62,811 bases of DNA, from the NCBI RefSeq assembly GCF_003344765.1, contig NZ_QPMH01000021.1, positions 1 to 62,811 on the forward strand. Direction: 5' to 3'. Origin of the DNA: Ferruginivarius sediminum. GTDB taxonomy: Bacteria > Pseudomonadota > Alphaproteobacteria > Kiloniellales > Rhodovibrionaceae. The notes under the pieces were generated by a model that was not told the DNA's origin, did no database searches, and was given only the letters and a program-made list of their open reading frames with translations. The translations under genes were made by a program, and so were the position numbers. Shown in pieces: positions 46,596 to 56,175 of the stretch; position 1 is the first letter of the stretch, and each line of letters begins with the position of its first letter.

Positions 46596-47348
46596 ATGAA
46601 CCCAATAGTGGCAATACCCGCCCGCCTTTCCGCGACGCGCCTGCCGAACAAGCCGCTGGCCGAGATCGCCGGCGAGCCGATGATCGTCCACGTCTGGCGC
46701 CGGGCTTGCGAGGCCGATGCCGGCCCGGTGGTCGTGGCCAGCGCCGAGACGGAAATCGCGGAGGTCGTCACGGCCGCGGGTGGCACGGCCGTCCTCACCG
46801 ACGCCGGCCTCCCCTCGGGCTCGGACCGCGTGCACAGAGCGGTGGAGCAGATCGATCCGGACGGTGCGCACGACGTTGTGGTGAATCTGCAGGGCGACCT
46901 GCCGACCATCGATCCGGAAAGCATCCGCGCGTCCCTGCGGCCGCTGGCGGAGCCGGAGGTCGACATCGCCACGATCGCCGCGCGTATCGGCGACCCGGCG
47001 GAGCGCCACGACCCGAACGTCGTCAAGGTCGCGACGGCCTTCGCGTCGGGATCGACCACCGCCCGCGCGCTTTACTTCTCGCGCAGCGCGGTGCCCTGGG
47101 ACGGTGGCGACGCCGGGCAGCCCCTTTATCACCACATCGGCCTCTACGCCTATCGCCGGGAGGCGCTACGGCGATTCGTCTCGCTGCCGCCCGGCCTGCT
47201 GGAACAGCGCGAGCGGCTGGAGCAGTTGCGCGCGCTGGAGAACGGCATGCGCATCGACGTGGGCCTCGTTGACACCGTGCCGCTCGGTGTCGATACTCCC
47301 GCCGATCTCGCCAAGGCTCGCGACATTCTGGCCGCGCAGGCCGGTTGA
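46596..47348 (+). CDS. kdsB: 3-deoxy-manno-octulosonate cytidylyltransferase
   Basis: 250 residues. IVAIPARLSATRLPNKPLAE is the CTP-binding start; VVASAETEIAEVVTAAGG, GSDRVHRAVEQID and VVNLQGDLPTIDP with HHIGLYAYRREALRRFVSLP follow. Activates KDO as CMP-KDO for lipopolysaccharide core synthesis in the cytoplasm. The ATG at 46596 opens the motif. pheA follows on the same strand. Confidence 0.94.
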   Translation: MNPIVAIPARLSATRLPNKPLAEIAGEPMIVHVWRRACEADAGPVVVASAETEIAEVVTAAGGTAVLTDAGLPSGSDRVHRAVEQIDPDGAHDVVVNLQGDLPTIDPESIRASLRPLAEPEVDIATIAARIGDPAERHDPNVVKVATAFASGSTTARALYFSRSAVPWDGGDAGQPLYHHIGLYAYRREALRRFVSLPPGLLEQRERLEQLRALENGMRIDVGLVDTVPLGVDTPADLAKARDILAAQAG

Positions 47349-47405
47349 CGGGGCGTCGCAGGCAATCCCGCGGTTTTCCGAGACGTTGACGTTGGTGACA
47401 AACGC

Positions 47406-48278
47406 ATGTCCGAGCAGACGGACCCGAGCAAGCTGATCGCGTTCCAGGGCTCTCCCGGAGCCTATTCCGACATGGCCTGCCGGGCCGTCTATCCCGATAT
47501 GGCGACACTGCCCTGCGCCTCGTTCGAGGATACCTTCACGGCCGTGAAGGAAGGGCGGGCGCAATACGCCATGATCCCGGTGGACAATTCCTCCGCCGGG
47601 CGTGTTGCCGACATTCATCATCTGCTGCCGGACTCCGGCCTGCATATCGTCGGCGAGCACTTTCAGGGCGTGAACCATCAGCTTCTTGGCGTGCCGGGAG
47701 CCGAGCTTTCCGACATCTCGGTGGTGCACAGCCACGTCCACGCTCTCTCGCAGTGCCGCAAGTACCTGCGCGACAACGGCCTGCGCCCCGTGGTGCACGC
47801 CGATACGGCGGGCGCGGCGGCGGAGGTGGCCAGCCTCGGCGACAAGACGCAGGCGGCCGTGGCCTCGCGCTTGGCGGGCGAGATCTACGGGTTGCGCTCG
47901 CTGGCGCAGGATATCGAGGATGCCGAGCACAATACGACGCGTTTCCTCATCATGTCGCGGGAGCCGATCGATCCGGACCCGGACGACGGGCCGGTGATCA
48001 CCTCGATGGTGTTCCGCGTCCGCTCGGTCCCGGCGGCGCTCTACAAGGCGCTGGGCGGCTTCGCCACGAATGGCGTCAACATTACGAAGCTGGAAAGCTA
48101 CATCCTCGACGCGCGCTTCACGGTCGCGCAGTTCTACGCCGATATCGAGGGGCACCCCGATCATCGCCCGGTGCGGCTGGCGCTGGAGGAGCTTGGGTTC
48201 TTCTCCCGCGAGGTGCGCATCCTCGGCGTCTACCACGCCTCGCCGTTCCGCCAGGGTGCACCCGTCGGCGGGCTTTAG
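47406..48278 (+). CDS. pheA: Prephenate dehydratase
   Basis: 290 residues. PDT domain (FQGSPGAYSDMACRAVYPDM, QYAMIPVDNSSAGRV) with the catalytic Thr-Arg-Phe in NTTRFLIMSREP, then an ACT domain (TSMVFRVRSVPAALYKALGG, NITKLESYILDARFTVAQFY) that binds phenylalanine for feedback control. Converts prephenate to phenylpyruvate; no chorismate mutase domain is fused. Confidence 0.95.
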   Translation: MSEQTDPSKLIAFQGSPGAYSDMACRAVYPDMATLPCASFEDTFTAVKEGRAQYAMIPVDNSSAGRVADIHHLLPDSGLHIVGEHFQGVNHQLLGVPGAELSDISVVHSHVHALSQCRKYLRDNGLRPVVHADTAGAAAEVASLGDKTQAAVASRLAGEIYGLRSLAQDIEDAEHNTTRFLIMSREPIDPDPDDGPVITSMVFRVRSVPAALYKALGGFATNGVNITKLESYILDARFTVAQFYADIEGHPDHRPVRLALEELGFFSREVRILGVYHASPFRQGAPVGGL

Positions 48279-48331
48279 GGTTCGGCGCAGCGGCTACCCC
48301 TCACCGTGTCGCCGCGAAAATCCCGAAAACC

Positions 48332-49267
48332 CTACGCCCGCCCCTCCAGCCAGGCCTGGATCAGCCTGCGGGCGATCGAATCGGCGCGTGGCAGCCGGAA
48401 CAGCTCGTCCTCGCGCGAGTTCATGACCTCGTCGCGGTGGAACCAGCGCGCCGTGGCCAGCTCCTCGAAGTCCACGTTCAGCGGCGCAAGGGGGGCGCGG
48501 GCGTGGAAGCCCACCATCAGCGAGGCGGGGAACGGCCACGGCTGCGAGGCGAAGTAGCGCACGCTGCCAGGCGTGACGTGGACACCGACTTCCTCCGCCA
48601 CCTCGCGGGCGACGGCTTCCTCAAGGCTTTCGCCGGGCTCGACGAAGCCGGCCAGGGTCGAATGCATCCCTGGCGGCATGCGTGAGTGGCTGCCCAGGAC
48701 ACAATGGTCGCCGCCGTCGTGGACAAGCATGATGACGGCGGGATCGGTGCGCGGGAAATGCCGCGCCTCGCAGCCGTCGTTCACGCAGCTTCGCGAAAAC
48801 CCGGCATCCCGCACCTCCGTCGGCCCGGCGCAGCGGGGACAGAAGCGGTGCCGGGCGTGCCAATAGATGATGCCGCGGGCGTAGGCGAGCAGCGCCCCCT
48901 CGGCCTGTCCCATCAACGGCCCTACCGTGCGCAGATCCTCGAAGCCGCCGCGCTCGCCCAGCACCTTTCGCGCCGCATCCTCCTCCAGCGGGGAGAGGTC
49001 CAGCGCGAAGACCGCGCGCGAGGCCATCAGGCCCAGGAAAACGACGTTGTCCGCCACCTCCAGCGCTGGCGCCGCCGACTCGCCGCCGATGTAGAGAGGT
49101 ACGGGCGCGCCACCGTTCGCGGCGTCGACGTGGTTGCGATTGCGCCAGACAGCGACGAATCGGCTTTCCGGGTCGCGCAGGCGCGCCGCTACCCAGTCCG
49201 GGTCGCCGCGCAAGTGCGCCGCGCGGTCCAGCGGGCTGTCGGTGTAGGGCATTCGTGCAATCGACAT
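48332..49267 (-). CDS. nudC: NAD(+) diphosphatase / NAD-cap RNA hydrolase NudC
   Basis: 311 residues. Zinc ribbon CPRCAGPTEVRDAGFSRSC with the second pair in NDGCEARHFPR; the Nudix box is GFVEPGESLEEAVAREVAEE; and SQPWPFPASLMVGFHARA is the NudC SQPWPFPxS signature. It cleaves NADH and removes NAD caps from RNA. ATG at 49267; a second in-frame ATG is 15 nt downstream. Confidence 0.93.
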   Translation of the reverse strand: MSIARMPYTDSPLDRAAHLRGDPDWVAARLRDPESRFVAVWRNRNHVDAANGGAPVPLYIGGESAAPALEVADNVVFLGLMASRAVFALDLSPLEEDAARKVLGERGGFEDLRTVGPLMGQAEGALLAYARGIIYWHARHRFCPRCAGPTEVRDAGFSRSCVNDGCEARHFPRTDPAVIMLVHDGGDHCVLGSHSRMPPGMHSTLAGFVEPGESLEEAVAREVAEEVGVHVTPGSVRYFASQPWPFPASLMVGFHARAPLAPLNVDFEELATARWFHRDEVMNSREDELFRLPRADSIARRLIQAWLEGRA

Positions 49268-49389
49268 GGTTTGGCTTTCATCGCACAAGCACGTCGGACG
49301 CGCAATTCCGTGCTTGCGGGCGCCAAAGCGCTGCCCAATTATTGCCTCACCATACAACGATGTGGATCCGAAAGGGGTGAGACGGGGCC

Positions 49390-50073
49390 ATGTTTGAGTT
49401 GAATCGTCGGGATTTGCTTGCGGCCGGGGCGGCGGGTGTCGGCCTTTCCATGCTGCCGCGCCTTGCGGCCGCCGATGGCTGCGTGTTTCCGCCGGAGGGG
49501 TCGATCGGTTATCGCGTGCTGCGTGAAGGCGACGAGATCGGCCAGCACATCGCCACCTTCAAGCGCCGCGGCGACGATCTGATCGCCATCAACGATATCG
49601 AGATCGTCGTGAAGATGCTGGGCATCCCGGTCTACCGCTACGAGCACCGCTCGGAAGAGGTCTGGAAAAAGGGCTGGCTGACCGCTGTCGAGAGCACGAC
49701 CAACAAGGATGGCAAGAAGAAAAGCCTGCGCGGCGAGCGTCGCGACGAGGCGATGCGCCTTGTGGTGAACGGCGAGAAGAATCGCTCGGTCTCCGGCTAT
49801 GTCGTCACGACCAGCCTGTGGCACCGCGACACGCCGTTCGAGCAGGGCCTGATGGACATCGAGGACGGCGAGGTCAAGCTGATCAAGGGCCAGCTCGTCG
49901 CGAGGGAGACGGTGCCCGTCGGCAACGGCGAGGTCGAGGCGCGGCACTACAGCGTGACCGGCGAAATGGCGCGCGAGCTGTGGTACGATGATCGCTGTCG
50001 CCTGGTGCGCGTTGAGTTCAACACCAAGAAGGACGGCTCGCGCATCATCCTGGAGCCGATGGCGGAAACCTGA
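49390..50073 (+). CDS. Tat-exported DUF6134-like protein
   Basis: 227 residues. Twin-arginine signal NRRDLLAAGAAGVGLSMLPR ends near ALAAADG. The mature beta-rich domain has SIGYRVLREGDEIGQHIATF, IEIVVKMLGIPVYRYEHRSE, NRSVSGYVVTTSLWHRDTPF and YDDRCRLVRVEFNTKKDGSR, the DUF6134 pattern common in alphaproteobacteria. Function unknown. It lies upstream of ffs-dnaX. Confidence 0.75.
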   Translation: MFELNRRDLLAAGAAGVGLSMLPRLAAADGCVFPPEGSIGYRVLREGDEIGQHIATFKRRGDDLIAINDIEIVVKMLGIPVYRYEHRSEEVWKKGWLTAVESTTNKDGKKKSLRGERRDEAMRLVVNGEKNRSVSGYVVTTSLWHRDTPFEQGLMDIEDGEVKLIKGQLVARETVPVGNGEVEARHYSVTGEMARELWYDDRCRLVRVEFNTKKDGSRIILEPMAET

Positions 50074-50087
50074 ATCGCCTCCCCTTG

Positions 50088-50115
50088 CTTGCGTCGGGCG
50101 CCATCCTGATATAGT
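50088..50115 (+). promoter_or_regulatory. Candidate promoter of the SRP RNA
   Basis: TATAGT (50110-50115) lies about 7 nt before the first base of the RNA. CTTGCG (50088-50093) is 16 nt upstream as -35, or TTGCTT at 19 nt. Confidence 0.5.
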
Positions 50116-50121
50116 CAGGCA

Positions 50122-50219
50122 CGGGAGGCTGGCGGCGGACGGGTCGCCGGCTAATCCGGTCAGGTCCGGAAGGAAGCAGCCGTAACCGGTCTGACTCGGG
50201 TCGTTCGTTCAGCCTCCCA
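50122..50219 (+). ncRNA. ffs: Signal recognition particle RNA (small, 4.5S type)
   Basis: About 98 nt. The SRP domain IV core GTCAGGTCCGGAAGGAAGCA is present, followed by GCCGTAACC. The ends pair through GGGAGGCT (50123-50130) and AGCCTCCC (50211-50218), closing the stem. It binds Ffh to target nascent membrane proteins. Its place just upstream of dnaX is the common alphaproteobacterial arrangement. Confidence 0.95.
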
Positions 50220-50292
50220 CCCGCTTACCCGGCACGTCTGGCCCGGCGCCGATCGGCGCGGGCCGGGAGAACGGCGCGAAAAGCCCGGCTGT

Positions 50293-52146
50293 ATGTCCGA
50301 TCCAACCGACGCCGCAACGCCCCACGCCGCCGAGACCGGCGAATCCGTGCGCGCGCCCTACCGGGTGCTGGCCCGCAAATACCGCCCCACCAACTTCGCC
50401 GACCTGATCGGCCAGGATGCGCTGGTGCGCACGCTGTCGAACGCCATCGACAGCGGGCGCATGGCGCAGGCCTTCGTCCTGACGGGGGTGCGCGGTGTGG
50501 GCAAGACGACGACCGCGCGCATCATCGCCCGCGCGCTGAACTGCATCGGCCCGGACGGACAGGGCGGCCCCACGACGCAACCCTGCGGCGTGTGCGAGCA
50601 TTGCACCGCGATAGCGGAAGACCGGCACGTCGACGTCATCGAGATGGACGCGGCCAGCCGCACGGGCGTCGACGACATCCGCGACCTGATCGACGGCGTG
50701 CGCTATCGCCCCGTCTCGGCGCGGCGCAAGGTCTATATCGTGGACGAGGTCCACATGCTCTCCAAGCAGGCGTTCAACGCGCTGCTGAAAACGCTGGAAG
50801 AGCCGCCGGAGCATGTGGTCTTCGTCTTCGCCACCACCGAGATTCGCAAGGTCCCGATCACGGTGCTGTCGCGCTGCATGCGCTTCGACCTGCGCCGGGT
50901 GGAGCAGGAGACGCTGGCCGCGCACTTCCGTGGCATCCTTGAGAAAGAGGGGCTGAGCGCCGAGGACGCGGCGCTGGAGATGGTGGCCCGCGCCGCCGAC
51001 GGCTCGGTGCGCGATGGGCTGTCGCTGCTCGATCAGGCCATCGCGCTGTCGGGCGACACCATCGCCGAGGCTCAGGTCAAGCAGATGCTGGGCCTGGCCG
51101 ACCGCGGGCGCATCTACGACCTTTACGATGCCGTGCTGGGCGGCCGCGCGGCCGAGGCGCTGGAGGTGCTGGCCGATCTCTACAACGCCGGCGCCGACCC
51201 GGCCGTCGTCTTGCAGGACATGCTGGAGGTGACGCACACCCTGACGCGCCTGCAGGTCGTCGGCGAGGCGCAGGCGGTGGCCGGCCTGCCGGAGGTGGAG
51301 CGCACGCGCGGCGCCGAGATGGCGCGTACGCTGCGCCCCGCGCATCTGGCGCGGAACTGGCAGATGCTGTTGAAGGGGCTGCAGGAGACGCAGAACGCGC
51401 CGCAGCCCCGGCAGGCGGCGGAGATGGTGCTGCTGCGCCTGATCTATGCCGCCGAGCTTCCCAGCCCCGGCGATCTGGTGCGCCAGTTGCGCGAAGGCGG
51501 TGGAGAGACGAAAGCCCGGCCCGACGGCGGTGCCGGCGCGCCGGCGCAGCGGACGCCGCAGCCCTCTGGCGGCGCGAATGGCGGCGGTGCCCAGGCCGTT
51601 GCCGGCGGCGGTGGACCAGCGCCCGAGCCGGGACCGCAAGCCGACGAGGCGCCGCCGCCACCCGACGACGCGCCGAAGGCGGAATCCGCCATAGCGATGC
51701 CGCAAAGTCTTCGTGACGTGGTGGCGTTGTGCCAGGAACGGCGGGAAACCCGGCTGGCGGCCGAACTCAAGCGCTCGGTACGGTTGGTGCGCTTCGAGGA
51801 AGGCATGATCGAGCTGAGCCCGACCGAGTACGCGCCGCGCGATTTGGCGGGCAGGCTCGGCCACTGCCTGACGGAATGGACCGGCCGGCGCTGGGTCGTG
51901 TCGCTGTCCTCGCAGGCCGGCGAGGAAACCCTCGCCGCGCAGGACGAGGCCGCCGAGGCCGCGGAACGCCAGCGCCTGATGGCGCACCCCGACGTGCAGA
52001 GAGTGCTCGACGCCTTTCCCGGCGCCAAGCTGATCGCCCATCGCGGCGGCGCGGAGGCGCCCGGCGGAAGTGAGGACCATGACGGCGCGGCGGAGAACGG
52101 CGTGCCGATCGACCCGGACGATGTCCCAGGAGACGAGGAGCCATGA
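50293..52146 (+). CDS. dnaX: DNA polymerase III subunit gamma/tau
   Basis: 617 residues. Walker A GVRGVGKTTTARIIARALNC, zinc cluster CGVCEHC, DEVHMLSKQAFNALLKTLEE and VFVFATTEIRKVPITVLSRC make up the AAA+ clamp-loader core (about 1-370). A Gly/Pro-rich linker (about 400-460) leads to the tau C-terminal domain that binds DnaE and DnaB. ATGA overlap links it to ybaB. Confidence 0.96.
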   Translation: MSDPTDAATPHAAETGESVRAPYRVLARKYRPTNFADLIGQDALVRTLSNAIDSGRMAQAFVLTGVRGVGKTTTARIIARALNCIGPDGQGGPTTQPCGVCEHCTAIAEDRHVDVIEMDAASRTGVDDIRDLIDGVRYRPVSARRKVYIVDEVHMLSKQAFNALLKTLEEPPEHVVFVFATTEIRKVPITVLSRCMRFDLRRVEQETLAAHFRGILEKEGLSAEDAALEMVARAADGSVRDGLSLLDQAIALSGDTIAEAQVKQMLGLADRGRIYDLYDAVLGGRAAEALEVLADLYNAGADPAVVLQDMLEVTHTLTRLQVVGEAQAVAGLPEVERTRGAEMARTLRPAHLARNWQMLLKGLQETQNAPQPRQAAEMVLLRLIYAAELPSPGDLVRQLREGGGETKARPDGGAGAPAQRTPQPSGGANGGGAQAVAGGGGPAPEPGPQADEAPPPPDDAPKAESAIAMPQSLRDVVALCQERRETRLAAELKRSVRLVRFEEGMIELSPTEYAPRDLAGRLGHCLTEWTGRRWVVSLSSQAGEETLAAQDEAAEAAERQRLMAHPDVQRVLDAFPGAKLIAHRGGAEAPGGSEDHDGAAENGVPIDPDDVPGDEEP

Positions 52147-52469
52147 AGAACCTCAGCCAGATGATGAAGCAGGCGCAGCAAATGCAGGAGAAGATGCAGG
52201 AGATGCAGGAGCGCCTGGCCGAGCACGAGGTCACCGGCGCCGCCGGCGGCGGCATGGTGCAGGTCACCATGAACGGCAAGGGCGAGATGCGCGGCGTGAA
52301 GATCGACCCCTCGCTCGTCGACCCGAACGACGTCGAGGTGCTGGAGGATCTTGTCCTGGCGGCCGCCAACGACGCCAAGGCGAAGGTCGAACAGTACACC
52401 CAGGAGCAGATGCAGGATCTGACCGGCGGCATGCAGCTTCCGCCGGGCTTCAAGCTGCCGGGGATGTGA
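52143..52469 (+). CDS. YbaB/EbfC nucleoid-associated protein
   Basis: 108 residues. The coiled-coil MKNLSQMMKQAQQMQEKMQE is followed by the conserved GAAGGGMVQVTMNGKGEMRG and IDPSLVDPNDVEVLEDLVLA. A small DNA-binding protein lying, as usual, between dnaX and recR. Start overlaps the dnaX stop (ATGA). Confidence 0.95.
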   Translation: MKNLSQMMKQAQQMQEKMQEMQERLAEHEVTGAAGGGMVQVTMNGKGEMRGVKIDPSLVDPNDVEVLEDLVLAAANDAKAKVEQYTQEQMQDLTGGMQLPPGFKLPGM

Positions 52470-52500
52470 TCGGGGACAGCGCTCGGGTCTTCCACAGCCG

Positions 52501-53094
52501 ATGGCGAACAGCGAGATCGACCGCCTGATGCAGCTTCTGGCGCGCGTGCCGGGCCTGGGCCCGCGCTCGGCCCGGCGCGCCGTGCTGCACCTGATGAAGC
52601 GGCGCGACCAGCTTATGCTGCCGCTGGCGCAGGCGATGCAGGCGGCCGCCGAGTCGATTCGCATCTGCTCGCAGTGCGGCAACCTGGATACGCAGGATCC
52701 CTGTGCCATCTGCCGGGATGCCGAGCGCGATACGGCGGCCGTCTGCGTGGTCGAGGATGTCGGCGACCTTTGGGCGCTGGAGCGCACCTCGGCCTTTCGC
52801 GGGCGCTATCACGTCCTGGGCGGCACGCTCTCGGCCCTGGACGGCCGGGGGCCGGAACAGCTCAACATCGACAAGCTGATCGACCGCGTGCGCGAGCAGG
52901 AGGTGAGCGAGGTGATCCTGGCCCTCTCAGCGACCGTGGACGGGCAGACGACGGCGCACTATATCGGCGAGCGGCTGGCGGACCTGGGTGTGAAGGTGAC
53001 GCGGCTGGCCCACGGCGTCCCCGTGGGCGGGGAGCTGGATTACCTGGACGACGGCACCCTGACGGCGGCCCTGCGTGCGCGCCGGCCCGCCTGA
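52501..53094 (+). CDS. recR: Recombination mediator RecR
   Basis: 197 residues. HhH region (LARVPGLGPRSARRAVLHLM), zinc finger CSQCGNLDTQDPCAICRDAE, then a Toprim domain (VCVVEDVGDLWALERTSAFR, YHVLGGTLSALDGRGP) and the LAHGVPVGGELDYLDDGTL end. It acts with RecF/RecO to load RecA at gaps. Third gene of dnaX-ybaB-recR. Confidence 0.96.
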   Translation: MANSEIDRLMQLLARVPGLGPRSARRAVLHLMKRRDQLMLPLAQAMQAAAESIRICSQCGNLDTQDPCAICRDAERDTAAVCVVEDVGDLWALERTSAFRGRYHVLGGTLSALDGRGPEQLNIDKLIDRVREQEVSEVILALSATVDGQTTAHYIGERLADLGVKVTRLAHGVPVGGELDYLDDGTLTAALRARRPA

Positions 53095-53148
53095 CACTTG
53101 GCTTTCAAGACAACCGATCCTGTTCACGCGAAAGGGACAACAAGGGCC

Positions 53149-54525
53149 ATGCACCGCAGCCTGCTGATTGCCGCCGCGCTTCTGCTCTCGGGCCTTCCGG
53201 CCGCCGCGCAGGAGGATACCGGGGCCAAGGCGCCCTCCGCGACTGAATTGTCGATCTATCGCAACGATCTGGCCCTGGTGACTGGCCACCGCACGGTGGA
53301 ACTGCAGGCCGGCGAGGCCGAGATCGCCATGAGCCCGATCAGCCCCGGTATCGTGCCGGAGAGCCTGAATCTCTCGGGCGACGACATTCGCCTGATGGGC
53401 CAGGAACTCACCCCCTGGCCGCTCACCCGCGAGCGGATGCTGGGCGCCTTCGTCGGCAAGCAGGTGACGCTGGTGCGCCCGGCTCGGAACGGCAAGACAC
53501 CCGTGGAGCAGGCGGCGACGCTGCTGTCCGTCGATGGTGGCGTCGTTGTGCGCGTCGATGGCGGTATCGAGGTGGAGCCCGAGGGTCGCATCGTCTTCCC
53601 GGAACTGCCTGAGCACCTCAGCGCGGAACCCCGCGCGACCTTCCGAATCGGGGTGGACGAGGCGGGCAGCCGCAGTCTGACCCTTCGTTACCTCACGCGC
53701 GGCCTGTCGTGGTCCGCCGGCTATGTCGCGCGCTGGGACGACGAGGCCGGGACGCTGGACCTGACGGGTATGGCGACCCTGGAAAGCAGCCTCTCCACGC
53801 CCATCGGGGCGGAGAAGGTGCGCCTTGTCGCCGGCGACGTCGCGATCACGCGGGAGGAACAGCGTGCGCCGCGGATGGACGAGCGCACGATGGCGATGGC
53901 CGCCGAGAGCAAGGCCGCCGTGCCGGAGGCGGAAACGCGCGCTGACCTGAAGGTTTATCCCCTGAAGCGGCCGGTGACGCTGCGCCCCGGCAGCCGGGTG
54001 CAGAGGCCGCTCCTGGCCGCCGAGGGCGTGGCGGTGGAACGCCGCTATCGGATCGAGGGGCTTGCCATTGCCCAGCCCTTCGGCGGCGAGCGCGAGGCGT
54101 CGGCGCGGCTGCGCCTTCTCGTTCCCGACACACGAAAAGCCGGGCTGGGGCAGGCGCTGCCGGCCGGCACGGTTCGGGTCTACGACGGCGAGGTGTTCCG
54201 TGGCGCGCAGGCGGTCGGCGACACGCCGCTTGGAAGCGAGCTGGCGCTGGACCTGGGCGCCGCCTTCGACATCACCGCGAAGGCTCGGCAGAAGGTGTTC
54301 GAGCGCATCGGCGAGCGGGCTTATGAAACCGCGCAGGAAATCGTCCTGAAGAACGCCAAGGACCGCGACGTCACGGTGCGGATCATCGGCCGCTTCCCGC
54401 CGGAGTGGACGATGCTCTCCGAAAGCCATCCGCACGAGGCCGAGACCGCGACGCAGCCTGTCTGGACCATCGACGTGCCGTCGGGCGGCGCGGCCACGCT
54501 GACGTATCGTGTGCGGGTGCAGTAG
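53149..54525 (+). CDS. Exported DUF4139-containing protein
   Basis: 458 residues. Signal peptide MHRSLLIAAALLLSGLPAAA is followed by a beta-rich protein: LSIYRNDLALVTGHRTVELQ, LTLRYLTRGLSWSAGYVARW, ATLESSLSTPIGAEKVRLVA and YETAQEIVLKNAKDRDVTVR. The family occurs in bacteria as secreted mucoid-like or structural proteins of unknown function. ATG at 53149 begins the signal; the frame starts at 53098 without similarity. 54 nt after recR. Confidence 0.85.
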   Translation: MHRSLLIAAALLLSGLPAAAQEDTGAKAPSATELSIYRNDLALVTGHRTVELQAGEAEIAMSPISPGIVPESLNLSGDDIRLMGQELTPWPLTRERMLGAFVGKQVTLVRPARNGKTPVEQAATLLSVDGGVVVRVDGGIEVEPEGRIVFPELPEHLSAEPRATFRIGVDEAGSRSLTLRYLTRGLSWSAGYVARWDDEAGTLDLTGMATLESSLSTPIGAEKVRLVAGDVAITREEQRAPRMDERTMAMAAESKAAVPEAETRADLKVYPLKRPVTLRPGSRVQRPLLAAEGVAVERRYRIEGLAIAQPFGGEREASARLRLLVPDTRKAGLGQALPAGTVRVYDGEVFRGAQAVGDTPLGSELALDLGAAFDITAKARQKVFERIGERAYETAQEIVLKNAKDRDVTVRIIGRFPPEWTMLSESHPHEAETATQPVWTIDVPSGGAATLTYRVRVQ

Positions 54526-54544
54526 GCGAGAGCCGTCTCCCTGC

Positions 54545-55273
54545 CTAGACGTCGAGCACCATGCCGTCTTCCAGCGTTTCGAGCGGGATCTCGCCGCGCC
54601 TGGCGAGCATATCCTCGTTCATGTGCGTAAGCAGGATACGCCTGGCGCTGACTCGGGGCAGTTGCTTTTGCAACGTCTCCCAGTCGCTGTGCCGCTCGTT
54701 CTCGCCGGCCGGGGCGTAGCATTCCATGATGAAGAGGTCGGCGTCGCGGGCCGCGTCCACCAGGGTATCGGTCCAGGCGGTGTCGCCGGAATACGTGAAG
54801 ACCCGCTCCCCGTCGCCAACGCGCAGCGCGTAGCAATTGGGCGGCCCGTGCACGACCGGGAAGGGCTCCACCGACAGCCCCAGGACATCGTCGCTTTTGC
54901 CCGGCTGCAGCTCGATGACGTCGATGGGAAAGCGCCATTCGAGGTCGACGCCGCAGAAGAAGACGCGGACCGCCTCTTTCGTCCGCTCCCACAGGCCCGG
55001 CGGGCCGGCCAGGGTGAGCGGGCGGTCACGCTCGCTCTCGAACTGCTCGTACAGCAGGAAGAACGGCAGTCCGCCGAAGTGATCGCCGTGCAGATGCGTG
55101 ATCAGGATGCCGTCGATGGCGTTCGGATCCACGCCGTAGCGCCGCATGGCAATCATGCTGGACGCGCCGCAGTCCATCAGCAGTTGTTTCCCGCCGGTCT
55201 CCATATGGAAGCATGTGTTGAAACGACCGCCGCTTCCAAAGGCGTCGCCGCTTCCCAGTATTGTTATACGCAT
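54545..55273 (-). CDS. MBL-fold metal-dependent hydrolase (RNase Z-like fold)
   Basis: 242 residues. MRITILGSGDAFGSGGRFNT begins the fold; the metal motif is ITHLHGDHFGGLPFFLLYEQ; then VVHGPPNCYALRVGDGE, FTYSGDTAWTDTLVDAARDA and LLTHMNEDML. It is close to the RNase Z/PqqB-like branch; substrate unknown. The start lies 69 nt from the CRP-like site at 55342-55355, which also faces alkA. Confidence 0.85.
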   Translation of the reverse strand: MRITILGSGDAFGSGGRFNTCFHMETGGKQLLMDCGASSMIAMRRYGVDPNAIDGILITHLHGDHFGGLPFFLLYEQFESERDRPLTLAGPPGLWERTKEAVRVFFCGVDLEWRFPIDVIELQPGKSDDVLGLSVEPFPVVHGPPNCYALRVGDGERVFTYSGDTAWTDTLVDAARDADLFIMECYAPAGENERHSDWETLQKQLPRVSARRILLTHMNEDMLARRGEIPLETLEDGMVLDV

Positions 55274-55341
55274 ACACGTCCCCCCAGTCCCGCTACATGC
55301 TTTCGGATATGCAGCATCGGGCGTCAACCCCGGCGGGCGCA

Positions 55342-55355
55342 GTGACGGCGATCAC
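55342..55355. promoter_or_regulatory. Candidate CRP-family operator, second copy
   Basis: GTGA-N6-TCAC with spacer CGGCGA, identical over AGTGACGGCGATCAC to the site near 623. It lies in the 196-nt divergent region between the MBL hydrolase (minus) and the AlkA gene (plus). Confidence 0.45.
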
Positions 55356-55469
55356 GGGTCGATCAACGCGATTTTACCGACGAGGGCACGAGAAGCCATG
55401 AAAGCGTACGCCGATCAGGTGTCGGCAATGGGCTGCATCGCGGGGGCGAACGCGTTAAGCTCCGCCGCC

Positions 55470-56096
55470 ATGAGCGAACCGCAGCCCGACGAGCGCCTGC
55501 GCCCGGCGATGGACGCGCTGGCCGCATGCGACGACGACATCGCCCGTGCCTACGAGGCCTGCGGCCTGCCGCCCGTGCGCCGGCAGCCGGCGGACTTCGC
55601 CGGCATGGTGAACATCATCGCCGCCCAGCAGCTTTCCGTGCACGCCGCGCGGGCGATCTGCGAACGGCTGAGGGCGGCGATAGGGCCGCTGACCGCCGAA
55701 AGCTTCCTGGCGGTGCCGGAGGAGGAGGCCCGCAACCTGGGCCTCAGCCGCCCCAAGGTGCGCTATCTGCGCGGCATCGCCGAGGCGGAACAGGCCGGCG
55801 ACCTAGATTTCGCCGAACTGGCCGAGGTTCCCGACGACGAGGCGATGGCGCGCCTGACCGCCATCAAGGGGGTGGGGCGCTGGACGGCGGAGATATTCCT
55901 GCTGTTCGCGCTGGAACGGCCCGATGTCTTTCCCGCACAGGACCTGGCGCTGCAGGTCTCCGGCCAACGGCTGAAGCGGCTGGAGGACCGTCCCTCGGCC
56001 GACGTACTGCGCGAACTGGCGGATAGCTGGCGCCCATACCGCAGCGCCGCCGCCAGGTTCCTGTGGCACTACTATCGCCATCCCGGCGTGGCTTAG
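55470..56096 (+). CDS. DNA-3-methyladenine glycosylase (AlkA-type HhH-GPD)
   Basis: 208 residues. The helix-hairpin-helix is LTAIKGVGRWTAEIFLLFAL, followed by ERPDVFPAQDLALQ whose Asp is the catalytic residue; MVNIIAAQQLSVHAARAICE opens the fold. It removes alkylated purines. ATG at 55470 gives normal family length; upstream in-frame ATGs (55398) are possible. Confidence 0.9.
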   Translation: MSEPQPDERLRPAMDALAACDDDIARAYEACGLPPVRRQPADFAGMVNIIAAQQLSVHAARAICERLRAAIGPLTAESFLAVPEEEARNLGLSRPKVRYLRGIAEAEQAGDLDFAELAEVPDDEAMARLTAIKGVGRWTAEIFLLFALERPDVFPAQDLALQVSGQRLKRLEDRPSADVLRELADSWRPYRSAAARFLWHYYRHPGVA

Positions 56097-56175
56097 GTTG
56101 TAATCCGGGGCTCTTAACGGCTATGCAACAACGCGGCTTACGATCTCGACCATGGAAATGCTTTAGGGAATCCGG